Made by a program: the position numbers and the translations under genes. The notes under the pieces were generated by a model. That model searched no databases. It was given only the letters and a program-made list of their open reading frames with translations, and was not told the DNA's origin. Shown in pieces: positions 18,841 through 26,654 of a stretch of DNA of 64,000 nt; the first letter of the stretch is position 1, and every line of letters starts with the position of its first letter. This DNA comes from Vogesella aquatica (GTDB lineage Bacteria; Pseudomonadota; Gammaproteobacteria; Burkholderiales; Chromobacteriaceae): NCBI RefSeq assembly GCF_028548455.1, contig NZ_JAQQLF010000022.1:1-64000 (forward strand). The letters are read 5' to 3'.

Positions 18841-20109
18841 ATGCAACAGACTGCCCGTTTCCCCGGCGCCCGCCACCTGCTGGCCAGCGCCCTGATCATC
18901 GCAGGCATCAGCTTTGCCCACGCTGCCACCCCGCTGCAACAGGCGCTGGACTACCAGCAATACCTGGAAGACCAGTACGGCGTAGTGCTGTCGTCCGACC
19001 CCAGCAACAGCGAGTTTGCCAATGCGCTGGGCAAGGCGCTGCAGCTGGACGACGCCGCCCGCCAACAACTGCTGGCCGGCCTGAAGCCGAAAGACCCGCT
19101 GAACGAACTGAACGCCGCCCGCCTGGCGCTGAAGGCCGCCGGCCTCGCCGAGCTGGCCTACACCTACCCGGCAGACAAGGTTGGCCGCGTGCTGGCCAAG
19201 CTGCCGCAACTGGACGCCAGCAAGCTGGAGCCTATCGTGGCGCAGGAGCTGGCGGCCGCAGTGGATAGCGGCCTGATCGCGCCGGAAGCCTACGCCGGCT
19301 TCAAACCCGCTGCAGTGGTGAAATGGGACGCCGAATTCCGCCTGCTGGGCCAAACGCTGGCCATCCAGGGCCGCTACAAGCGCGCGCTGGGCAATAGCAG
19401 CGACGCCGACATCCTGTCGCGCCTGCAACAGGCCTGGCAAACGCAGGAAGTGATCGTCAGCCCGGCGCTGAGCCAGCCGTTCGACCAGGCACTGCAGCAA
19501 GGCGTGATCACCGGCTACAACCTGAAAGACCTGCGCCACGCGCCGCGTTTCGATGCGCGCCTGACCGTTACCTACGGCCACAGCGACATCCGCCACGCGC
19601 AGCAGCTGCTGGGCCTGCTGCGCAGCGAAGGCCTGAACGCCCGCGTGCAGCTGGAACCCAAAACCTCGGCCTACCTGTACCTGAAGGAATGGGGCCCGGC
19701 TACCGCATCCGACAACCTGCGCCTGACCCCGCTGCCGGATGGCAACGCGCTGGCCTACGCCCGCGAGTACGACCTCAGCCTGGAGTTTGCCGATGCCGCG
19801 CAGAAAGACCGCTTCCAGGAGGTGGTATTCCGCTACGCCAAGAAAGACCGCGACAAGCAGCCGAGGCTGATCCACGCCGCCTGGTGGCAGCCGCTGTACA
19901 CCTCCACCACGGTGCAGAAAGACTACGTGCCCATCCGCAACACCGTGACCCAGCAAGGGCACTACCTGGCGCAAAGCTACAGCCTGCCGGCCAAGGCCGC
20001 CCAGGTCGCCGCCAGTCTGGGCAAGCTGGCCGGCAAGCTGCCACTACGCCAGGAAACGCTGTACGTGGACCCGCCGTTCTTCAACTACCTCAACGGCGAC
20101 AGCAAGTAA
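18841..20109 (+). CDS. Exported protein of unknown function next to mtnA
   Basis: A 422-residue protein that I do not recognise. It begins with a signal peptide (LLASALIIAGISFAHA, cleavage near residue 28) and has no later membrane helix, so it is probably periplasmic or secreted. Early segments are helical and alanine- and leucine-rich (LQQALDYQQYLEDQYGVVL); a central part near residues 235-300 (RFDARLTVTYGHSDIRHAQQLLGLLRSEGLNARVQLEPK) looks like an alpha/beta fold reminiscent of SPOR-type modules, but this is weak. AAGGAAAA precedes the ATG. mtnA starts 19 bases after it, suggesting cotranscription with methionine salvage. No cysteine is seen in the mature part. Confidence 0.65.
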   Translation: MQQTARFPGARHLLASALIIAGISFAHAATPLQQALDYQQYLEDQYGVVLSSDPSNSEFANALGKALQLDDAARQQLLAGLKPKDPLNELNAARLALKAAGLAELAYTYPADKVGRVLAKLPQLDASKLEPIVAQELAAAVDSGLIAPEAYAGFKPAAVVKWDAEFRLLGQTLAIQGRYKRALGNSSDADILSRLQQAWQTQEVIVSPALSQPFDQALQQGVITGYNLKDLRHAPRFDARLTVTYGHSDIRHAQQLLGLLRSEGLNARVQLEPKTSAYLYLKEWGPATASDNLRLTPLPDGNALAYAREYDLSLEFADAAQKDRFQEVVFRYAKKDRDKQPRLIHAAWWQPLYTSTTVQKDYVPIRNTVTQQGHYLAQSYSLPAKAAQVAASLGKLAGKLPLRQETLYVDPPFFNYLNGDSK

Positions 20110-20128
20110 GCGCCAGGGAAACATCGCC

Positions 20129-21217
20129 ATGAACGTAAACGGCCAACCCTACCGCAGCATCGTGCGCGACGGTCACAGCCTGCTGGTGATCGACCAGACC
20201 GTGCTGCCGCATACCTTCCGCCAGCTGCGGCTGCACAGCGCCGAGCAGGTGGCCGACGCCATCCGCCGCATGGTGGTGCGCGGTGCGCCGCTGATCGGCG
20301 TCACCGCCGCCTACGGCCTGGCGCTGGCGCTGCGCGAAGACGCCAGCGACGCCGGCTTGCAGGCCGCCAGCGACGCCCTGCTGGCCACCCGCCCCACCGC
20401 CGTCAACCTGCGCTGGGCGCTGCAGCAGATACAGCAGCACGTGGCCGCGCTGCCAGCACGCGAACGTGCCGCCGCCGCGCTGGCCCGTGCCGACGCGCTG
20501 GCCGAGGAAGACGTGCGCAGCAATGCCGCCATCGGCGAGCACGGCGCACGCCTGCTGCGCTACCGCTGGGAGCTGCTGGGCAAGCCGCCGGTACTGAACG
20601 TGCTCACCCACTGCAACGCCGGCTGGCTGGGCTGCGTAGACTGGGGCACCGCGCTGGCCGCGCTGTACCAGGCCCACCGCCAAGGCCTGCCGCTGCACGT
20701 GTGGATAGACGAAACGCGGCCGCGTAACCAGGGCTCCAGCCTCACCACCTGGGAGCTGCAAAGCCACGGCATTGCCGCCACGCTGATTACCGACAACGCT
20801 GGCGGCTACCTGATGCGCCAGGGCCAGGTGGACGCCTGCATCGTGGGTGCCGACCGTGTTACCGCCAGCGGCGACGTGTGCAACAAGGTAGGCACCTACC
20901 TGAAAGCGCTGGCCGCCGCCGACAACGGCATCCCGTTCTATGTGGCACTGCCCACCAGCACCATAGACTGGCAGATTCGTGACGGGCAGCAGCATATCGA
21001 GGTGGAAGACCGCAGCGGCGAGGAAGTCACCCACATCTGGGGCCGTGACGACGACGGCCAGCTGCGTCGGGTGCAGCTGGCGCCGGACGGCACCCGCGCC
21101 CGCAACCCCGCCTTCGACATCACCCCGGCACGGCTGGTCACTGCACTGGTCACCGAGCACGGCGTGGTCGCCGCGCACGAAGCCGGCCTGGCCACGCTGC
21201 GCCGCCCGGCGCAGTAA
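20129..21217 (+). CDS. mtnA: S-methyl-5-thioribose-1-phosphate isomerase
   Basis: A 362-residue enzyme of the methionine salvage pathway that isomerises methylthioribose-1-phosphate to methylthioribulose-1-phosphate. It belongs to the eIF2B-related family: MVVRGAPLIGVTAAYG, LTHCNAGWLGCVDWGTALA with the catalytic cysteine, and VGADRVTASGDVCNKVGTY with the catalytic aspartate. AGGGAAAC precedes the ATG. It runs convergent to the mtnKBDC operon, the other steps of the same pathway, and shares the double terminator region with it. Confidence 0.95.
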   Translation: MNVNGQPYRSIVRDGHSLLVIDQTVLPHTFRQLRLHSAEQVADAIRRMVVRGAPLIGVTAAYGLALALREDASDAGLQAASDALLATRPTAVNLRWALQQIQQHVAALPARERAAAALARADALAEEDVRSNAAIGEHGARLLRYRWELLGKPPVLNVLTHCNAGWLGCVDWGTALAALYQAHRQGLPLHVWIDETRPRNQGSSLTTWELQSHGIAATLITDNAGGYLMRQGQVDACIVGADRVTASGDVCNKVGTYLKALAAADNGIPFYVALPTSTIDWQIRDGQQHIEVEDRSGEEVTHIWGRDDDGQLRRVQLAPDGTRARNPAFDITPARLVTALVTEHGVVAAHEAGLATLRRPAQ

Positions 21218-21235
21218 GTCCGCGCATAGCACACC

Positions 21236-21268
21236 TGCCCCCTGCTGCCAGGCAGCCAGGGGGCATTC
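21236..21268 (+). terminator. Terminator after mtnA
   Basis: Arms TGCCCCCTG and CAGGGGGCA enclose a smaller GCTGCC...GGCAGC stem; ATTCTTG follows. It is a strong hairpin with a modest T-rich tail. Confidence 0.6.
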
Positions 21269-21278
21269 TTGTTGATCA

Positions 21279-21316
21279 AAAAGGTTGGCCGCAGCAAGTG
21301 CTGCGGCCAACCTTTT
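21279..21316. terminator. Bidirectional terminator built from an inverted pair of GTTGGCCGCA words
   Basis: A perfect 17-bp stem with loop AAGT: AAAAGGTTGGCCGCAGC-type left arm (21279-21295) and its complement (21300-21316), flanked by A and T runs. The two word copies are 21284-21293 (plus) and 21302-21311 (minus). It sits between convergent mtnA and mtnC. Uptake words paired as terminators are well known in Neisseria and Haemophilus. Confidence 0.85.
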
Positions 21317-21333
21317 GTGCCATTACCCCGCCG

Positions 21334-22071
21334 TTAGCCGTGTACAGGCTGCGGCAGCCGCGTGAGTTGCCCGGCCAGGCCGGCAAAGCTGGCGATGACG
21401 GCGGGCGGCAATGGCCCGTCGCGCACCACTTGTATCGCCTGCCAGCCAGCCTCACGGGCAGCGGCAATCTCGCCGGGGTGGTCGGACAGGAACAGCAGCT
21501 GCACGGCAGGCTGCCGTAGCTGCGCAGCAATGGCGCGATACGACGCCGGCTGCAGCTTGCCGCCGACGGCGGTATCGAACCAGTGGCCAAACAAGGGGCG
21601 CAGGTCGCCAGCGCTACTGTGGCCCAGAAACAGCTGCTGCGCCGCCACCGAGCCGGACGAGTACACCGCCAGCGTCAGCCCCTGCGCCCGCCACGCCTGC
21701 AGCGCCGGCTTCACGTCCGGGTACAGCGGCGCCTGCAGCTCGCCGCTGGCGTAGCCCTGCTGCCAGATCCAGCCCTGCAGCGTTTTCAGCGGCGCGATCT
21801 TGCGGTCGGCGTCGCTCCACGCCAGCAGCTGGCTGGCCGCAGCAGCCAGGTCCAGCGGCTGACCGGCCTCGGCGGCCACATCCGCCAGCAGCTGTGCCAC
21901 CCGCAGCTCGCCGGCGTGGGCCTGCAGCCAGCCGGCCAGACGCTGCCGCGCGTAAGGGAACAGCACCTGCTGCACGTAGTCGATCGGCGCCACCGTGCCT
22001 TCCAGGTCGCACACGATCACCGCCACCGGCTGCTGCACGGTGGGGCCAGGCTGGGTCGTATCAAGCGGCAT
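21334..22071 (-). CDS. mtnC: Acireductone synthase (enolase-phosphatase E1)
   Basis: A 245-residue HAD-family enzyme that both enolises and dephosphorylates diketo-methylthiopentyl phosphate to the acireductone. The HAD nucleophile motif is VCDLEGTVAPIDYV; the later motifs are YSSGSV and FLSDHPGEIAAA. I favour the ATG at 22071 with GAGG upstream; an ATG at 22101 would lengthen the protein by ten residues. It overlaps the mtnD stop by 11 bases and is the last gene of the salvage operon. Confidence 0.93.
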   Translation of the reverse strand: MPLDTTQPGPTVQQPVAVIVCDLEGTVAPIDYVQQVLFPYARQRLAGWLQAHAGELRVAQLLADVAAEAGQPLDLAAAASQLLAWSDADRKIAPLKTLQGWIWQQGYASGELQAPLYPDVKPALQAWRAQGLTLAVYSSGSVAAQQLFLGHSSAGDLRPLFGHWFDTAVGGKLQPASYRAIAAQLRQPAVQLLFLSDHPGEIAAAREAGWQAIQVVRDGPLPPAVIASFAGLAGQLTRLPQPVHG

Positions 22072-22606
22072 CGGGGATGAACCTCGCGGCAATGGTGTCA
22101 CCGGTAATGTGCCCTACCCAGCCAGCCGGGTCGATGAACAGGCGAATGGCGGTGAAGAGCGGTTCGGTACCGGTATCGAACCAGTGGCGGGCGCCGGCCG
22201 GCACGCTCAGCAAATCACCCTGCTGGCAGTGCAGGCGGTACACGCGCTGCTGTGCGTGCAGGTAGAAGGTGCCACTGCCCTCGACAAAAAAGCGCACCTC
22301 GTCTTCGGCGTGGGTGTGCTCGGACAGAAACTTCTGCCGCAGCGCGGCGCGCTCCGGGTGCGCGGGTGTCAGCCGCACCACGTCCACCGTGGTGTAGCCG
22401 CGTTCGGCCTGCAGCGCGGCAATCTGCGGCGCGTAGGCGTGCAGTACCGTGGCGCTGTCGGCGTCGGCCGGCAACGCCGCTGCCAGCGGCCACTGGCTAA
22501 AATCCACCCCGATCACCGCCAGCGCCGCGCTGATGGCGTCCGGCTGGCTAAGGCGCGCCAGCGGCAGCGCGGGGGTGTCTTCGTGATAAATGGTCAGTTG
22601 CGTCAT
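22061..22606 (-). CDS. mtnD: Acireductone dioxygenase
   Basis: A 181-residue cupin that cleaves the acireductone with oxygen to the keto acid of methionine and formate (Fe form). Metal ligands are seen in SEHTHAEDEVRFF (two His and Glu) and the downstream histidine in GARHWFDTG. The ATG at 22606 overlaps the mtnB stop (ATGA); a longer frame from 22621 is unlikely. It lies between mtnB and mtnC in pathway order. Confidence 0.94.
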   Translation of the reverse strand: MTQLTIYHEDTPALPLARLSQPDAISAALAVIGVDFSQWPLAAALPADADSATVLHAYAPQIAALQAERGYTTVDVVRLTPAHPERAALRQKFLSEHTHAEDEVRFFVEGSGTFYLHAQQRVYRLHCQQGDLLSVPAGARHWFDTGTEPLFTAIRLFIDPAGWVGHITGDTIAARFIPDAA

Positions 22607-23235
22607 GTCGTGTGCTCCCACGCTTGCTGCAGCTGCAACAGCGCGTCCAGTGCTTCCAGATGGCGAAAAGCCTCCTTGCCGTTACGGCCCCATACATAGG
22701 CGCCGTGGCCCGCCAGCAGATAGCCCGGCGCCAGCCGGCCCGGCTCCGCCGCCAGGTGCGCTTCCACCTGCTGCGCCAGCGTGACCGTGTCTTGCGCGTT
22801 GGCAAATACCGGCACCCGCAGCGTGCTGTCGTGGGTGGTTTCGCCGGCAAAAGCTTTTTGCAGCTCCCAGCCTTGCAGCAGCAACACGCCGGCGTCCTGG
22901 TGGCGACGGCCGGCCAGCGCGGCCAACGGCTGGTGGGCGTGCAGGATGGCACCGATAGCGGGGTCGGCGCGGTAGCGCGCCAGGTGCAGCGGCGCCTCGG
23001 CCGACAGGTCACCCGGCAGCACTTGGTCCAGCGCCACCACCGCCAGATCGTCCGGCGTCAGCGCGCCTTTGTCGCGGCCGCTACGGGTAATCACCACGTG
23101 GCGGGCGTCCACCCGTGCCGACAGGTTGCCGCTGGTGGCCGGTAGCCAGCCACGGGCCGCAGCCAGGCGGCCGGCTTCGATCACGCTGGCTATGGCCGGC
23201 GCTGCCTGGTGCAGATAGGTATTGGCGTGGCTCAT
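22603..23235 (-). CDS. mtnB: Methylthioribulose-1-phosphate dehydratase
   Basis: A 210-residue class II aldolase-fold enzyme that dehydrates methylthioribulose-1-phosphate. Seen are GWLPATSGNLSARVD, ITRSGRDKG, the zinc site ILHAHQPLAAL and GHGAYVWGRNGKEAFRHLE. The frame is open to 23580, but only the ATG at 23235 begins the family sequence, and it overlaps the mtnK stop by four bases (ATGA). Confidence 0.93.
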   Translation of the reverse strand: MSHANTYLHQAAPAIASVIEAGRLAAARGWLPATSGNLSARVDARHVVITRSGRDKGALTPDDLAVVALDQVLPGDLSAEAPLHLARYRADPAIGAILHAHQPLAALAGRRHQDAGVLLLQGWELQKAFAGETTHDSTLRVPVFANAQDTVTLAQQVEAHLAAEPGRLAPGYLLAGHGAYVWGRNGKEAFRHLEALDALLQLQQAWEHTT

Positions 23236-24530
23236 GCGGCGGCCTCCAGCGTGGCGGTATGGTGGTCGGCTTGCGCCTGCGCGCGCGCCAGCACGGCACC
23301 GATATGGCCGAATGCCTGCGGCTGCAACAGCAGCTCGCTGGCCAGTGCCAGCGCGGCCTGCTCGCAGCGGGCGCGCAAGGCCGGGTCGGCAATGCGCTCG
23401 AAATCGGCATTGTGGGCAAAGCCGGTAATGCGGCGCACAATCTCGGCACCGGCAAAGCCCAGCGTGTCCTGATAAATGTCCGCCAGACGGCGGGCACGGC
23501 CGGCGGCAAAGGCGGCCTGCCCGTCGGCATCGGCAAACAGCCGTTGCGGCCAGGCGTCGCCGCTGGCGTGCGCTGCCCACAGCGCGTCGTAGCGGCGGGC
23601 GAAGTGCTGCCAGAACACCGCCACCTGCTCCAGCAGCCAGTCGGCGTAGCCGCTGTGCGCGGCGTCGCTGTCGCTATAGCCGGGCTGGGCAAAGTAGGCC
23701 ATCAGCAGGTTGGCCACAAACACGCCGGTATCGAAGCCCACCGGGCCGTACAGCGCGAATTCGGCGTCGATGACGCGGGTGTCGTCGGCGCTGACCATCA
23801 CCGAACCGGTGTGCAGGTCGCCGTGCAGCAGCGCTTCCCTGCGCGTCAGAAAACGGTGGCCCAGCTCGGCCACCGCCGCCCGCAACGGCGCGTTGGCGCG
23901 CAAGGCGGCCACGGTGTCGTCCAGCTGCGGGCTGGTCCAGCGGTTGCGCGGCAAGGCTTCGAAGGGGTCGGCAAACACCAGTTCGGCAGTGACGCGGGTC
24001 AGCGCCAGGTTGGCCGCAAAGCCAGCCACCTGCCCGGCCACCGCTTCCAGCGGCTGCGCCAGTGGCGAGGTATGCACTGCGCTGCGGGCCACAAACTCGG
24101 CCACGGCGCTGGCCGCCTGCGGGTAGCGCTGGCCGGCCAGCAGCTCGCCGCGCAGCACGCGGTGCGGGCGCAGCAGCGCCACCACGCTGGCAAACAGCGT
24201 GGCGTCGTAATGCAGCGGCGCCGGTATCAGCCCCGCCAGGTGCGGGCCGGCCACCACCGCGTGCTGGTACTCGAACCAGGCGCGCTCCAGCGGCATCGGC
24301 CAGCTTTCGCCCACCACGCGCACATAGGGCAGCGACTGCTTGACGCAGACGCCACCGTCCGTGCCGTCCACCAGAAACACCAGGTTAAGGTTGCCGTCCC
24401 CTACTTCGCTGATTTGCCACTGCTGCGGGCTGCCGCCCAGGCGGGCGGCCAGCGCCGGCAGGCTGGCCAGCCAGGGCCGCAGGCTGTCGGGAGTAAAGGC
24501 GCGGTAGCCTTCGGGCGTGTGCAGTGCCAT
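23232..24530 (-). CDS. mtnK: Methylthioribose kinase
   Basis: A 432-residue kinase of the aminoglycoside-phosphotransferase fold that phosphorylates methylthioribose at the 1 position. Motifs are SEVGDGNLNLVF (nucleotide loop), LLHGDLHTGSVMV (catalytic loop) and IDAEFALYGPVGFDTG (metal binding). GGAG precedes the ATG. As methylthioribose arises from methylthioadenosine by a nucleosidase that is not in this window, its position directly after an ABC importer suggests that external methylthioribose is a source. mtnB follows with overlapping stop and start. Confidence 0.94.
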   Translation of the reverse strand: MALHTPEGYRAFTPDSLRPWLASLPALAARLGGSPQQWQISEVGDGNLNLVFLVDGTDGGVCVKQSLPYVRVVGESWPMPLERAWFEYQHAVVAGPHLAGLIPAPLHYDATLFASVVALLRPHRVLRGELLAGQRYPQAASAVAEFVARSAVHTSPLAQPLEAVAGQVAGFAANLALTRVTAELVFADPFEALPRNRWTSPQLDDTVAALRANAPLRAAVAELGHRFLTRREALLHGDLHTGSVMVSADDTRVIDAEFALYGPVGFDTGVFVANLLMAYFAQPGYSDSDAAHSGYADWLLEQVAVFWQHFARRYDALWAAHASGDAWPQRLFADADGQAAFAAGRARRLADIYQDTLGFAGAEIVRRITGFAHNADFERIADPALRARCEQAALALASELLLQPQAFGHIGAVLARAQAQADHHTATLEAAA

Positions 24531-24539
24531 GGCCAGCTC

Positions 24540-25592
24540 CTAGTGTGCTACCGGAATCCACGGTGCCAGCGCGGCATCGCTGCGGCCAAAGGCCGGCAGG
24601 CGGGCCGACAGCTCTTCCACCGTCTTGATGTTGTACTTGTCCAGGTCGCTGCGGGTAATCAGCACCGGCTTGATGGCGATCTGCTGCGGCACCGGCTGGC
24701 CGGCTACCGCCAGCGCGGCGGCGCGCACGGTGGCAGCACCCACTACCGCCGGGTTGGTGGCGGCGGTGGCAACCCACGGGCTATCCGGCTCGCGGATTTC
24801 GCGGATGTCGGCGGTGGACACATCCGCACTGTAAATACGCAGCTTCTTGCTGATACCCAGCTCCTTGGCGGCCAGCTTGGTACCACGGGCAAACTCGTCC
24901 CACGGTGCAAACACCACCGTGATGTCCGGGTTGGCGCGCAGCGCCGGGGTGGCCTGGGCGGCTACCGAAGTCGGCACCGGGGCCGCTACCGTGCCCCAGC
25001 GCGCTTTTTCCACGATGCCGGGGTTGGCCGCTTTCAGCTCGCGCCATACCGCGTCACGGCGGTCCAGCGGCGCAAAGCCCGGTACGTAGACATAGCCGGC
25101 CTTGAACGCCTTGCCGTTGTCCTTGATGGCCTGGGCCAGCACGGCACCGGCCAGCTCTTTATCGCTTTGTTCTACCTGGATCACCTTGGGGTTGTTCAGG
25201 TTCACGTCAAACGCCACCACCTTGATGCCGGCGTCCAGCGCCTTCTGCACCACGTCTTTCAGCGCTTCCGGCTGGCCGTGGTCGATGATGATGGCTTTCA
25301 CGCCCAGGTTGATGGCCTGCTGGATCTGCTCGCGCTGCAGCGCCGCGTCTTCCTTGCCGGGGAAGGTGCGCAGGTCGATACCCAGCGCCTTGGCCTGCTT
25401 TTGCGCGCCACTATCGAACGCGCGGAAGAAGTCGCCACCGGAGATGTAGCCCACCAGCGCGGCCTTGACGCCGCCCTTGTCGAACGGGGCCGGCGCGCCT
25501 TTCAGGCCGGCGGCGTGGGCGGGCAACAGCAGGCTGCTACCCAGGCTGAGAATGAGGGCCGCCAGTTGGCGACGGGTAAAGAGATGACTCAT
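24540..25592 (-). CDS. Sugar-type ABC binding protein, probable methylthioribose importer
   Basis: A 350-residue exported protein of the Peripla_BP_4 (ribose/autoinducer-2) family. The N-terminus MSHLFTRRQLAALILSLGSSLLLPAHA is a signal peptide. The body has ALVGYISGGDFFRAFDSGAQKQAKALGI and AIIIDHGQPEALKDVVQKALDAGIKVVAFD, typical of pentose-binding proteins. It lies nine bases before mtnK in the same operon as an RbsC-like permease and RbsA-like ATPase, so methylthioribose or a related 5-deoxy sugar is the likely ligand; this is context-based inference. Confidence 0.85.
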   Translation of the reverse strand: MSHLFTRRQLAALILSLGSSLLLPAHAAGLKGAPAPFDKGGVKAALVGYISGGDFFRAFDSGAQKQAKALGIDLRTFPGKEDAALQREQIQQAINLGVKAIIIDHGQPEALKDVVQKALDAGIKVVAFDVNLNNPKVIQVEQSDKELAGAVLAQAIKDNGKAFKAGYVYVPGFAPLDRRDAVWRELKAANPGIVEKARWGTVAAPVPTSVAAQATPALRANPDITVVFAPWDEFARGTKLAAKELGISKKLRIYSADVSTADIREIREPDSPWVATAATNPAVVGAATVRAAALAVAGQPVPQQIAIKPVLITRSDLDKYNIKTVEELSARLPAFGRSDAALAPWIPVAH

Positions 25593-25628
25593 GGCAAGCT
25601 CCGTTTTTATATGAGGTAAACAGCAGGG

Positions 25629-26654
25629 TTAGTGGCGGCCATGGCGGCCGGCGTAGGTCAACGCCAGCGCCAGCACCAGCACCCCGCCCTTGACGAAATC
25701 CTGGGTGTAAAACGGCACGTTCAGCATCGACAGGCCGTTCAGCAGCACGCCCACCAGCACGGCGCCGACGATGGTGCCGGGCACGTTGGGGCGGCGCACA
25801 TTGAGCACGGCAAAGCCGATCAGCGCCGCGCCCACGCTATCCAGCAGCAGCGCACTGCCGCCGGACACATCGCCGCGGCCAACCCGGGCGGCGATGATCA
25901 GCCCGCCCAGTGCAGCCAGCACGCCGGACAGCACGAAGGCGATGGTGCGGTAACGGGCGGTAGGCGCACCGGCCAGCCGCGCCGCTTCCTCGTTGCCGCC
26001 GGTGGCGTAGAACACGCGGCCCCAGCGGGTACGCGCCATCAGGAACCACAGCCCCAGCGCCAGCAACGCCACGATCAGCACCGGCAGCGGTACGCCCAGC
26101 AGCTCGGCGCGGCCCAGCGCCAGAAAGGCCGGGCTGAACTCGCCGTTGGCGTTGCTGCCGTCCGGCAAGATCAGGCCGGGGCTGATCGACTGCCCGCCGG
26201 TGGGAATCAGCTGCAGCCCGCCCAACAGGAACAGCGTGCCCAGCGTGGCCAGCAGGTCGGGGATACGCAGCCGCACGACCAGCAGCGCATTGAACAGCCC
26301 GATGGCAGCGCCGATGGCCAGGCCGAACGCGCCGGTAGCCAGCGCGCCCCACTGCCACACCACCATGGCGTAGCTGCTGGCGATCAGCGCCGAGGTGGCG
26401 GTGGCACCGATGGACAAATCAAAACCACCGGCAATCAGCGCTACCGTTACCGCCAGCCCCAGCAGGGCCTGGACGGCGGTGGATTGCAGGATGCTCAGCA
26501 GGTTGGCCGGCTGCAGGAAGGCCGGCTCGCGCCAGGCAAAAAACAGCAGCAGCAAAGCCAGTACGGCAAAGATCACGTAACGGCGCAGCAGCTGCGCCAG
26601 CGGCACGGCCGGCGCTGGCGCCAGGCGGCCCAGTGGCAGCGGGGTATGACTCAT
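25629..26654 (-). CDS. Sugar-type ABC permease (RbsC-like)
   Basis: A 341-residue inner-membrane permease of the BPD_transp_2 family with about ten helices. GLAVTVALIAGGFDLSIGATATSALIAS and YATGGNEEAARLAGAPTARYR are hallmarks of RbsC-type proteins. The ATG at 26654 overlaps the ATPase stop (ATGA). It would pass methylthioribose or a similar sugar to the cytoplasm with the neighbouring binding protein and ATPase. Confidence 0.9.
   Translation of the reverse strand: MSHTPLPLGRLAPAPAVPLAQLLRRYVIFAVLALLLLFFAWREPAFLQPANLLSILQSTAVQALLGLAVTVALIAGGFDLSIGATATSALIASSYAMVVWQWGALATGAFGLAIGAAIGLFNALLVVRLRIPDLLATLGTLFLLGGLQLIPTGGQSISPGLILPDGSNANGEFSPAFLALGRAELLGVPLPVLIVALLALGLWFLMARTRWGRVFYATGGNEEAARLAGAPTARYRTIAFVLSGVLAALGGLIIAARVGRGDVSGGSALLLDSVGAALIGFAVLNVRRPNVPGTIVGAVLVGVLLNGLSMLNVPFYTQDFVKGGVLVLALALTYAGRHGRH

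Noticed and set aside
23115-25619. A plus-strand open frame of 834 codons
   Set aside because: It runs antisense across parts of mtnB, mtnK and the sugar-binding protein gene; all three have clear family sequence on the minus strand.
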